Source: Castellaniella hirudinis
GTDB taxonomy: Bacteria; Pseudomonadota; Gammaproteobacteria; Burkholderiales; Burkholderiaceae_B
Assembly: GCF_042651965.1 (NCBI RefSeq)
Contig: NZ_JBHSDY010000007.1
Location: forward strand, 124,001 to 188,000
Length of the DNA: 64,000 nucleotides
Direction of reading: 5' to 3'
Below are positions 35,935 to 45,800 of the stretch, one piece after another (within the stretch, counting starts at the first letter, position 1; each line of letters starts with the position of its first letter). The notes under the pieces were generated by a model. That model saw only the letters and a program-made list of their open reading frames with translations, did not search any database and was not told where the DNA came from. The position numbers and the translations under genes were made by a program.

Positions 35935-36621
35935 CTATTCCGCCTCGGATGATTTCTTCAAGGCATTGAGCGCACGCGTGTAGTTGCCTGCCATGGCACC
36001 AATATGGCCGTCCAGCGCCTTGCGTAGCGCAGGACGATCCCCCCGGAGGAAAGCCGCCGCAATCTCCTGATGCTCGGCGAACGTGCGATCGCGATGCATT
36101 TCAAGGACGCCGGACAGATGCGCCCGCAGCGCCGTCACGCGCCCCGAACAGATCTCATACGCCTCACGGACGTAGTGATTGCCGCAATAGTCGAAGAAGA
36201 CATTGTGAAACACGCGGTCGGCATCGGCGTATTTCATCGCGTCACCCTCTTGGCGCGCCTCGACCATCATCTGAATCGCGCGCTCCAAAGCTGCAGACGC
36301 CCCGTCGGGATCATGATCCAGGGCCATCGGAGCGGCCTGGGTTTCGAGCATCCATCGATACTGGACCAATTCAGCCATATCCCGCACGTCGGGTTTGAAC
36401 ACGATGCTGCCGCTTTGCGGAACGATCGTGATCAGGCCCTGCAACTGCAGCAGGGTCAACGCCTCGCGCACCGGCGTGCGGCTCACATTCATGGCCGTCG
36501 CGATTTTTTCTTCAGACAGCACCTCGCCCAGCGCAAGCTCGGTGCGAAAAATCGCCTCCCGAAGCCGCTCTGCCACAAGCACCGCAAGAGATTTCGGCCT
36601 CGAAATCTTGATCGCCTCCAT
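35935..36621 (-). CDS. GntR-family transcriptional regulator, FCD (FadR) subfamily
   Basis: A 228-residue regulator. The N-terminal winged helix has the recognition segment NVSRTPVREALTLLQLQGLI. The C-terminal all-helical FCD domain shows the metal/ligand-binding histidines in DRVFHNVFFDYCGNH, FAEHQEIAAAF and DGHIGAM. The start at 36621 is preferred because AGGAAAGGGA lies just upstream; a GTG 27 nt earlier is a poorer choice. It probably represses the adjacent TRAP operon and is released by the imported acid or its product (inference from position). Confidence 0.9.
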   Translation of the reverse strand: MEAIKISRPKSLAVLVAERLREAIFRTELALGEVLSEEKIATAMNVSRTPVREALTLLQLQGLITIVPQSGSIVFKPDVRDMAELVQYRWMLETQAAPMALDHDPDGASAALERAIQMMVEARQEGDAMKYADADRVFHNVFFDYCGNHYVREAYEICSGRVTALRAHLSGVLEMHRDRTFAEHQEIAAAFLRGDRPALRKALDGHIGAMAGNYTRALNALKKSSEAE

Positions 36622-36720
36622 CTGCTTCCCTTTCCTGCCCGCCATCACTCATTCTCCCCGCGCATGCCGCTCCAACCCCGCTATTCTAGCGAGAGGCGGC
36701 TGGAAGGCTTTCGAAACCGC

Positions 36721-36756
36721 TTGCCATTCCCATGAGAAAAGATGATAATCATTCTC
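36721..36756 (+). promoter_or_regulatory. bfd promoter with overlapping Fur box; start site at the ATG
   Basis: TTGCCA (36721-36726), a 17-nt spacer and GATAAT (36744-36749) form a sigma70 promoter. A Fur-box-like 19-mer (36738-36756) agrees with the classic consensus at 15 of 19 positions and covers the -10. The expected start site (36755-36758) falls on the ATG at 36757, so the mRNA may be leaderless. Confidence 0.7.
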
Positions 36757-37008
36757 ATGTATATTTGTGTATGCAATGCGATCAGCGAACGCCAGGTCCA
36801 GGATGCCATCGCGCAAGGCGCGGCTGACCTGGGCGACCTCCAGGCCCACTTGGGCGTGGCGACTTGCTGCGGCTGCTGCGCCGAGACCGCGACGGAATAT
36901 CTGCCCGGCGGCCGCTATGCGGCCGAGGTCGGCGCCGCCGCCGGCGGACTGACCGGCGAGGTCGAAGTCACCGTCCTGTCGCGCACCGCCGTCCGCCGCG
37001 TCGCCTGA
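36757..37008 (+). CDS. bfd: Bacterioferritin-associated ferredoxin
   Basis: An 83-residue [2Fe-2S] protein that reduces bacterioferritin to release stored iron. The cysteine pattern is CxC near the N-terminus (MYICVCNAI) and CCGCC (VATCCGCCAET); one cysteine of the latter is extra to the usual Cx32CxxC spacing. The start at 36757 matches family N-termini; an ATG five codons earlier lies in the Fur box/-10 and would add IIIIL-like residues. No Shine-Dalgarno sequence is visible. It is followed after 113 nt by bfr. A C-terminal extension of about 20 residues is beyond the typical ~64 residues. Confidence 0.93.
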   Translation: MYICVCNAISERQVQDAIAQGAADLGDLQAHLGVATCCGCCAETATEYLPGGRYAAEVGAAAGGLTGEVEVTVLSRTAVRRVA

Positions 37009-37121
37009 TCGGCGCTGCGCTCTTTTCCCGCCCCCCGTTCCCGGGGCGCGCGGGTCGTGCTAGCCTTGTCATTTAGGCCTGTCCGATTCCGGCCGGGCCG
37101 CGCACCAAGGAGGCACAGGCC

Positions 37122-37586
37122 ATGCAAGGCGACAAAACCGTCATCCGCTACCTGAACCAGCAGCTGAAAAACGAGCTTTCGGCCATCAACCAGTATTTTC
37201 TGCACGCGCGCATGCTGCGCCACTGGGGCTTCGACGCGCTGGGCGAACACGAATACAAAGAATCCATCGGTGAAATGAAGCATGCCGATCTGCTGATCGA
37301 ACGCATCTTCATGCTCGACGGGCTGCCGAACCTGCAGGATCTGCACAAGCTGCTGATCGGCGAGGACGTGCCCGAGATCCTGGCCTGCGACCTGAAGCTG
37401 GAAACCGCCGCCCAGGCCACCGTCAAAGAAGCCATGGCCTACTGTGAATCGGTGCAGGATTTTGCCTCGCGCGACATCTTCCTGACGATCCTGAACGACA
37501 CCGAGGAACACATCGACTGGCTGGAAACGCAGATCGGCCTGGTCGAGCAGCTCGGCCTGCAAAACTACCTGCAATCGCAGATGTGA
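37122..37586 (+). CDS. bfr: Bacterioferritin
   Basis: Bacterioferritin (154 residues) is a 24-subunit heme-bearing iron-storage shell. The heme ligand M52 is present (GEMKHAD), and ferroxidase ligands E18, E51, H54, E94 and H130 can be counted. Position 127, normally Glu in the second ExxH, is Thr here (NDTEEHIDW), with glutamates at 128 and 129. AAGGAGG precedes the ATG at good spacing. It follows bfd, and the two probably act together in iron storage and release. Confidence 0.96.
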   Translation: MQGDKTVIRYLNQQLKNELSAINQYFLHARMLRHWGFDALGEHEYKESIGEMKHADLLIERIFMLDGLPNLQDLHKLLIGEDVPEILACDLKLETAAQATVKEAMAYCESVQDFASRDIFLTILNDTEEHIDWLETQIGLVEQLGLQNYLQSQM

Positions 37587-37627
37587 TATTCGGATGGATG
37601 AGCTTGTCAGGCAAGGATAAGTCGGGA

Positions 37628-37658
37628 CATAGGACAGTCCACTGTGGACTGTCCTATG
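37628..37658. repeat. Perfect 31-bp palindrome (15-1-15)
   Basis: CATAGGACAGTCCAC (37628-37642) and its exact complement GTGGACTGTCCTATG (37644-37658) flank a single T. It lies 42 nt past the bfr stop and 88 nt before the end of the convergent small-protein gene. No T run follows on either side, so it is not a standard terminator, although RNA from either strand would form a strong hairpin. Confidence 0.9.
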
Positions 37659-37745
37659 CCAGACGAATCGGAGCGGCATACTAGCCGCGACGTGGGTGCC
37701 GGCCGCGAGGATTTGCAACGCCGCATGGCGAGCTCAGGCGCCGAA

Positions 37746-38378
37746 TCAGAAACCGGATTTCTTCGCGGGGCAGTCGGCGACCTTCCCCCAGGCGCCGTTA
37801 GGTTCGCAATACTTGTTGCGAGCCGCCCACGCGCACGAAGGCCGCGAGAAGAATCCCAGCGCTTCGCAGGCCTTGAGTTCCTGCTGGAAGTCGGCCTGCC
37901 AATGGCCGCTGGTTGCGGCGGCCTGGGCCATCGCCGGAGGCGGCGGCTCCGTCGTGACGTCGATGGGCTGCACGACCTGGCTGCCCCCCAGGGCGCCGAA
38001 CTGGGCGATGCCCTGCAGCCCGTCACCCAACTGGTTCTGAGACGCGAGCTCGATGGCCTCGTCCATGGAAATCGTGGTCGTCGCCAGCGCGATCGGCCTG
38101 CCGTCATGCATCAGGGAATCCTGCTGGACCTTCCAGTCCACGGGCGGGGCCAATTCCGGCACCCCCTGGCGGCCGTCCGGCAGCACTTGCGGAGCGGAAG
38201 CGACGTAGGGCTTGCCATTGGCGTCCAGCACGGCGCCCTGGTCCAGTTCGGGGTGCGGCGCCGGCATCTGGATCTGGGCCGGCCCGTGCGAGATCAGCCA
38301 ATCGCCCAACTGCAGGCCGCCCCAGGCGGATGCGCCTGCGGCCAAGAGCAGAAAAGCGAAAATCAGACGCCAGGACAT
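37746..38378 (-). CDS. Exported/anchored hypothetical protein with four C-terminal cysteines
   Basis: I do not recognise this 210-residue protein. An N-terminal hydrophobic segment (about 4-25, LIFAFLLLAAGASAWGGL) acts as a signal or anchor. A proline-rich middle with no clear fold follows. The last ~45 residues hold four cysteines (KACEAL, RPSCAW, NKYCEP, VADCPA), suggesting two disulfides in the periplasm. The start at 38378 was chosen because the hydrophobic N-terminus begins there; upstream residues lack character. It is downstream of prfC on the same strand with a 108-nt gap. Confidence 0.75.
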   Translation of the reverse strand: MSWRLIFAFLLLAAGASAWGGLQLGDWLISHGPAQIQMPAPHPELDQGAVLDANGKPYVASAPQVLPDGRQGVPELAPPVDWKVQQDSLMHDGRPIALATTTISMDEAIELASQNQLGDGLQGIAQFGALGGSQVVQPIDVTTEPPPPAMAQAAATSGHWQADFQQELKACEALGFFSRPSCAWAARNKYCEPNGAWGKVADCPAKKSGF

Positions 38379-38486
38379 GGACGGATCGCCTCGTCGATCA
38401 ATGCAGATTCTGCATTGTATAGGATGCCCCGTCGACGGCCGGAAACGGCTTGTGTCCGGCATGGGAAGCGCTCCCTCCTCGCGGCT

Positions 38487-40085
38487 TTATGCAAACACCC
38501 GTCCCGCATGTTCGCGCATGGCGTGGAATTCGATGTCGGGGTAGCGTTCCTGGGCGACCCGCAGCTGGGCGGGCGAACTGGCCAGGAAGGCGACCGCATC
38601 CACCACGTCATAGGCGATGTTGGCGGCGTTGGCGTCCATGAATTTCTTCAGGGCCTTGGGATCGGTGCTGGTGATCCAGCGCGCCATGTTGTAGCGCGCG
38701 GGCATCAGGCGCGCGTCCACGCCGTATTCGGTCTTCAGGCGATGGGCGACCACTTCGAACTGCAACTGGCCCACGGCGCCCAGCAGCAGCGCGCCGCCGG
38801 CGGCCTCGGGCCGGAACACCTGGATGGCGCCCTCCTCGCCCAGTTGCGTCAGGCCGGTGCGCAACTGCTTGGTCCGCAGGGGGTCCTTGACCTCGACCGC
38901 CTGGAACAGTTCCGGCGCGAAGAACGGCAGGCCCGTGAACGTCAGGGCTTCGCCCTCGGTCAGCACGTCGCCCAGTTGCAGGATGCCGTGGTTGGGGATG
39001 CCGATGATGTCCCCGGCGTAGGCTTCCTCGACGATCTCACGCCGCTGCGACAGGAAAGACACCACGTTGTTCGGGCGGATTTCCTTGTTGTTGCGGGCGA
39101 CCTTCAGGCGCATGCCGCGATCGAACTTGCCGGAACTGACGCGCACGAAGGCCACCCGGTCGCGGTGCGCCGGGTCCATATTGGCCTGGACCTTGAACAC
39201 GACACCGGTGAACTTGGGCTCGGTCGGCAGCACGCTGCGCTCCAGCGCGGCGCGCGGACCGGGCGCCGGCGCCAGTTCCACCAGGGCGTCCAGCACTTCG
39301 CGCACGCCGAAATTATTGATCGCCGAGCCGAAGAAGACCGGCGTCTGGCGGCCCTCCAGGAAGGCGGCATGGTCAAACTCCGGCACCGCGCCGGTGATCA
39401 GCTCGATTTCCTCGCCGGCCTTGGCATAGGCGTCGCCAAAGCGCGTCGCCAGTTCCGGATTGTTCCGTCCGTCGATGGTCTCGTCATCATCCCGGTGGCG
39501 CTCCGCGCCCGGGCGGAAGACCCGCATCCGGTCGTGGCGCAGGTCGAAGACTCCGCCGAACTGGCGGCCCATGCCCACCGGCCAGGAGAACGGGATCGCG
39601 TCCATGCCCAGATGGCCCTCGATCTCGGAGAGCAGTTCCAGCGGCTCGCGCACCTCGCGGTCGAGCTTGTTGATGAAGGTGATGATGGGCGTGTTGCGGG
39701 CGCGGCAGACCTGCAGCAGGCGGATGGTCTGGGGCTCGACGCCGTTGCCAGCGTCGATCACCATCAGCGCGGCATCCACCGCCGTCAGCACCCGGTAGGT
39801 GTCTTCCGAGAAGTCCTGGTGACCCGGGGTGTCCAGCAGATTGATGATGCAATCGCGGTATTCCATCTGCATGACCGAGGAAGCCACCGAGATGCCGCGC
39901 TGCTTTTCGATCTCCATCCAGTCCGAGGCCGCATGGCGGCTGGCCTTGCGCGCCTTGACGCTGCCGGCGATCTGGATGGCGCCTGCGAACAGCAACAGCT
40001 TTTCGGTCAGGGTCGTCTTCCCGGCGTCGGGGTGGGAAATGATGGCAAACGTGCGTCGGCGGGCGACTTCGTCGTTCAGGCTCAT
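38487..40085 (-). CDS. prfC: Peptide chain release factor 3
   Basis: RF3 (532 residues) is the GTPase that recycles RF1/RF2 from the ribosome after peptide release. Translational-GTPase motifs are clear: G1 SHPDAGKTTLTEK, G3 DTPGHQDFSEDTYR, G4 FINKLDRE. Domains II and III follow with FSWPVGMGRQFGGVFDL and a normal C-terminus. It starts 2 nt past the rhlE stop, so it is expressed with that helicase. Length is normal. Confidence 0.97.
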   Translation of the reverse strand: MSLNDEVARRRTFAIISHPDAGKTTLTEKLLLFAGAIQIAGSVKARKASRHAASDWMEIEKQRGISVASSVMQMEYRDCIINLLDTPGHQDFSEDTYRVLTAVDAALMVIDAGNGVEPQTIRLLQVCRARNTPIITFINKLDREVREPLELLSEIEGHLGMDAIPFSWPVGMGRQFGGVFDLRHDRMRVFRPGAERHRDDDETIDGRNNPELATRFGDAYAKAGEEIELITGAVPEFDHAAFLEGRQTPVFFGSAINNFGVREVLDALVELAPAPGPRAALERSVLPTEPKFTGVVFKVQANMDPAHRDRVAFVRVSSGKFDRGMRLKVARNNKEIRPNNVVSFLSQRREIVEEAYAGDIIGIPNHGILQLGDVLTEGEALTFTGLPFFAPELFQAVEVKDPLRTKQLRTGLTQLGEEGAIQVFRPEAAGGALLLGAVGQLQFEVVAHRLKTEYGVDARLMPARYNMARWITSTDPKALKKFMDANAANIAYDVVDAVAFLASSPAQLRVAQERYPDIEFHAMREHAGRVFA

Positions 40086-40087
40086 GG

Positions 40088-41566
<1,479 letters not shown>

Positions 41567-41588
41567 GAAAATGACTCCAGCGACCGCC

Positions 41589-41609
41589 TATCGCTCGAGT
41601 CGAGAGATA
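41589..41609 (-). promoter_or_regulatory. Near-palindrome in the rhlE leader
   Basis: TATCGCTCGA (41589-41598) and TCGAGAGATA (41600-41609) form a 21-nt palindrome with one mismatched pair. In RNA it makes a hairpin about 11 nt upstream of the GGAG site of rhlE, and could influence translation. Confidence 0.4.
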
Positions 41610-41720
41610 CCAATCAAGGCCGACGTATGAAGAATGCCAGGGGATGTGCCGCCGGCGGAGCGTATGCCCGCAGGGGCCGGTGATGTCGCGCGGCGACTGG
41701 TTGGCCGAGCGAAGCCTATG

Positions 41721-41747
41721 ATTATAGCGCGTGAAGGCAGAGACCAA
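41721..41747 (-). promoter_or_regulatory. Predicted promoter of rhlE-prfC
   Basis: On the minus strand a perfect TATAAT (41726-41721) is preceded by TTGGTC (41747-41742) at a short 15-nt spacing. The start would fall near 41714, leaving a leader of roughly 150 nt. The -35 is weak. Confidence 0.5.
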
Positions 41748-41750
41748 CAC

Positions 41751-42752
41751 TCATTTTGCACATGCCGGATTCGAGCGTGCCGGCCGATGCCATTCCGAAG
41801 GCCGCGCCCCGAACCGGGCCTTGAATGATTTGCTGAAGCCGGACTGATCCGCAAAGCCGCAGCGCCAGGAAATCGCCCCCAGGTTCGGGCAGGCGGCTTG
41901 CTCGATCATTGCGCGGGCGCGCTGCAGGCGCATGTCGCGCAAGGTTCCCATGATCGTGACGCCTTGCGCGGCAAAGGCTGCGTACAAACGGGTGCGCGAA
42001 CAGCCGACGCCCTGAGCAATCGCCGCCGCATCCAGATCATGACGATGGAGTTCACGCGCCATGAAGCGCACCGCCGCCGCATGGCGGCCCCGGTTCAGGT
42101 CTTCCGTTTCGTCGGGCAGATCCATCCCATGGCGGCCCAGATTGCGCAAGGCCAGCAGCGCCAGCATCCGCGTGCTTTCCAGCAGGCCGGCGTATTCGGC
42201 GGCATCGATGCGGTGCGGCTGGCGCGTCATCCGCGCCAAGTGGTTCAACTGATCGGCCAGCGCCGGGACCAGGACGCAGTGTGCCGGCGCAATGGCCAGA
42301 TTGCCGGGGTCACACCCCAACGCCGCCCGCACTGCGGATCGCGGCAAGGCCAGAAAGGCCTCACGCGATCCTTCGCTATACGCATAACGTCCCATGCGCC
42401 AGGGGTCGTACAGGCCCAGCGAACCCGGCCCGTTCCGCCCGCGTTCCCCAGGCGCGGCATCGCGCCGCAACTCGCCTGCCTGCATCAAGACCAGCACCAC
42501 CATGTCTGGCGCATGCGCCAGACGGCGCGCCGCCGCTTTCATCTCGTAGGCTGTCGAACGCATCGTGCCGAACACGCTGCCGCCGCCGCGCAGCAGCGTC
42601 AGTTCGGCCTCCAGTTCGACCCCTGGTTGCGGGGGCAGCATTTCCACCCACTGGTGCGCGCGTTCGCGCCAGGCGTCGAAGCGCAGCGCCGGTTCCACGT
42701 CATGCGTATGGAGGCGCTCCAGGACGCACGGTTGCAGGGATTGGGATGACAT
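41751..42752 (-). CDS. AraC-family transcriptional regulator
   Basis: A 333-residue regulator. The C-terminal ~100 residues contain the two helix-turn-helix motifs of AraC/XylS proteins: DLDAAAIAQGVGCSRTRLYA and LGAISWRCGFADQSGFSKSF, ending ARFGARPSEW. The N-terminal ~220 residues form an AraC-binding-like sensor domain as in the Feaa/OruR-type group. The start at 42752 (MSSQSLQP) is chosen because preceding residues look non-coding. It follows the autotransporter gene on the same strand (65-nt gap) and might regulate it, but no binding site is evident. Confidence 0.9.
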   Translation of the reverse strand: MSSQSLQPCVLERLHTHDVEPALRFDAWRERAHQWVEMLPPQPGVELEAELTLLRGGGSVFGTMRSTAYEMKAAARRLAHAPDMVVLVLMQAGELRRDAAPGERGRNGPGSLGLYDPWRMGRYAYSEGSREAFLALPRSAVRAALGCDPGNLAIAPAHCVLVPALADQLNHLARMTRQPHRIDAAEYAGLLESTRMLALLALRNLGRHGMDLPDETEDLNRGRHAAAVRFMARELHRHDLDAAAIAQGVGCSRTRLYAAFAAQGVTIMGTLRDMRLQRARAMIEQAACPNLGAISWRCGFADQSGFSKSFKARFGARPSEWHRPARSNPACAK

Positions 42753-42817
42753 GCTGCAGAATAGCAGGCCGCCCATGCGCCTGCCATGATTTTTATCGCC
42801 CGGATCGCAGTGCGAGT

Positions 42818-45800
42818 TCAGAACCTCACATTGAAATCCGCGCGCACGGACTGGCCGCTGACGCCGGAGCCGAACTGGCCGTCGTAGGCGATGCCCAGGG
42901 TGGCGTTCGGTGACAGGGCATAGTCCAGGCCGGCCCCGATCACCGCCGTGTCGCGGCCGATCGGCGCACCGCTGATGGTAAAGGCGTCGCCGCCTGCAAA
43001 GCGCATGGCCGCGTCCGGGGTGCGGTCGCCCAGGGCGTGACGCCAGCCGATCGTGCCCTTGGCGGTCACCGTGGCGCCGTTCAGGTCAACATGGGTCGAG
43101 GCGCGCAGGCCCACGGTCGAGAACGTCGCCCGGGTGCGGCCCGAATCGCCGGTCAAGGCCGCTGCGCCGCCCTGTTCCGTGAAGCCGTCGGTCCGGACGT
43201 TCACATGGGCCAGGCTGCCGAAAGGTTCCAGCGCGATCCGTCCGGCTTGTATTTGATAACCGAGTTCGCTGAAGACCTGCGTGGTGTGGGCGGTATAGTC
43301 GCCCTTCAGGCGGTCCGCGAGGCCGGGCAGGGCGATCGAGCGGTGGGTGCTCAGGTCGTGCAGGGTATAGGCGGCCCCGGCGCGCAGGGCCAGATTGCCC
43401 CAGGCAGTGCCGCCGTACAGACCAAGATGGTAGTTGTCGTCCGATCCGGAGGACAGCCGATCCTGCGCGTTGAAGTGCGTGCTGCTGATGCCCGCGATCA
43501 CGCCCACGCGGCCGTGGCGCGACACCGAGGCATCGGCGCCGACGAAAAAGCCGTTGGTCTTGCGGCTGAGGGATGCGGCGTTGCCGTCGCTGCCGGTGCG
43601 GTCCCAGGCGCCAAAGCCGCGCCCCCAGAACACGGGGCGGTCGCTGTCCGCCGACACCGGCGTCGGCCGGCCGTCGGCATAGGTGACGACGGGATCGGCG
43701 CCTGCGCCCGTGCGGTCAAAGGCGGCCAGCAGGCGGTCATTGACGGCCTGGCGCAGGAAGCGACTGTCTTCGATCAGCGTGGTCCGGGCCGAGGCGTGGA
43801 CTTCGCCGGATAGCTGGTCGAATGCCTGCCGGGTGGCGGCCGGGTCGGTGGCCAAGGCGACTGAGCGCCAGATGGCGCTGGTGCTGCCCAGGCTTTCGAT
43901 GCCCCGGGCGGCGGCGCTCTGGTTGCGCGTGTCCCCGACCTGAGCAAAATCCAGATTGTTGCGCATGAGTTGCAGCGTGACGTCGTTGCCGTCGCCGCCT
44001 GCATAGTTGATCAGCGTATCGAGGAACAGCAGGTTTTGGGTGATCGGGTTGAACCTGCCCGTCACGGCGCCGACGCTTTGCTTGTCGATGATCGTGAAGG
44101 GGCCGGCCAGGGCTGTCCACCCCGAGGGGTCGGTCGGAGACAGCACCAGATCGAGGGTGGCGCCGGTGATGTCGACCGCGCCGCCGACGACGATCTGGTC
44201 GGCGGCCGTGGGGGTGGCCTCGATGCGCAGCATCCCGTGGTTGGCGTAGTCCCCCGCGATATGCTGCACGCCGATGGAGTTGCCGGGGGCATGCACCGCG
44301 CCGGGGCCGATCCACAGCAGCGAGCCGGCCGAGCCGATGGTGCCGGTGCCGCCCAACACGCTGCCGGCAGTCGTCGTCATGGATCCGCCCAGCGCGCCGT
44401 TGACGGACAGGGTGCCGCCGTTGACCGTCGTGGTGCCGGTGAATGCGGAAGAATCCCCCGTCAGCATCCAGGCCCCCGCCCCGGATTTGAACAGGGAGCC
44501 CGGGCCGGACAGCGCGCCGCCGAAGCTGCCGCCGCCGGCCTGGTCGATCGTCAGCGCGGCCCCGCCCAACGCCACCGTCCCGCCTGTACCGGATAACGAG
44601 GACATGGTCAGGTGATGCCCAGCGAGGTCCAGCGTGCCGCCGTTGACCACATAAGCCGTATGGTCGACGAAACCGCCGGCCGAGCCGGCGACCAGCCTTC
44701 CGCCGTTGACGGTCGTTCCGCCGGTATAGGTATTCGTGCCGCTGAGGGTGAGATTGCCCGCACTGAGCGCCAGACCCAGCGTGCCGGCGCCGGAGCCGTC
44801 CTGGATGATGCCGGAGAAGCTGGACGCGCCGGCCGAGCTGTCCACCGATAATATGCTGTCGGTCACGCCATCGTTGGTGATGAGGCCGGCGCTGCCGCCA
44901 AGGCTGGTGATGCGGCCGATGGTCGTGCTGAAGCCGTTGAGCCGCAGGATTCCGCTGGAGGGCGAACCGCCCATTTTCACGAAACGGATATCGGTCGTCT
45001 CTGCCAGCGCATTGGTCGCAAGCACATTCAGCGTGCTGGCCTCATAGAATGTCTGCATGCCGCCGGATATGGCGTGTGCAGACTGGGCATTGAGCCTGCT
45101 TGTGCCCTCAAAGTACTGCTCACCGTCGGCAATGGCGTTTACCGCAGACGCGTTGAGCGTACTGTTCCCGTAAAAGTCCTGCCAACCGCCACCGATCGCA
45201 CCGTTCGCCGTGGCGTTGAGGATGCTGTCGTCGTTGAACTCCTGCGAGCTGTCCGCGATGGCCCTTGCAGCCGACGCATTGAGCACACTGTTGTCATTGA
45301 ATACCTGCATGCCGCCCACGATGGCGTCGGTTGCGCCGGCGTTCAGCCGGCTCGTACCCCAGAATTCCTGCAGGCCGCCACTGATCGCGCCGTCGGCCTT
45401 CGCGTTGAGCGTGCTGTTGTCGTTGAACGACTGTTGGGTAAAGCCGCCGATGGCGTCGGCGACGGCCGCATCCAGCACACTGTCTCCATAGGCCTCGATG
45501 GTGCCGCGCAGGATGCCATCGAGCACCAGCGTTCCCGCCTGGAGGCGGGCAGTGCCGTCGAAGGCGGAGGAATCGCCCGCAAGCGCCAGTACGCCGAGGC
45601 CGGTCTTGGTCAAGTCGCCCGACCCCGATAGGCCACCCGCGATGGTCGTGGTGTTTCCGTCTGTGATGTCCAGCGTCAGCGCCCCTGAATTGAGCGCGAC
45701 GCCGCCGCTGAAGGTGTTGGCCGTGCTGCCGCTCAGGGTCCAGGCCGTGCCGTTCATGACCAGGTGTTCCCAGCCGGATTCCAGCGCGGTGAGGGAGAAG

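Noticed and set aside
44999..45493. CRISPR-like array in the autotransporter gene
   Set aside because: The repeats are in-frame protein repeats with diverged DNA, without constant direct repeats or spacers.
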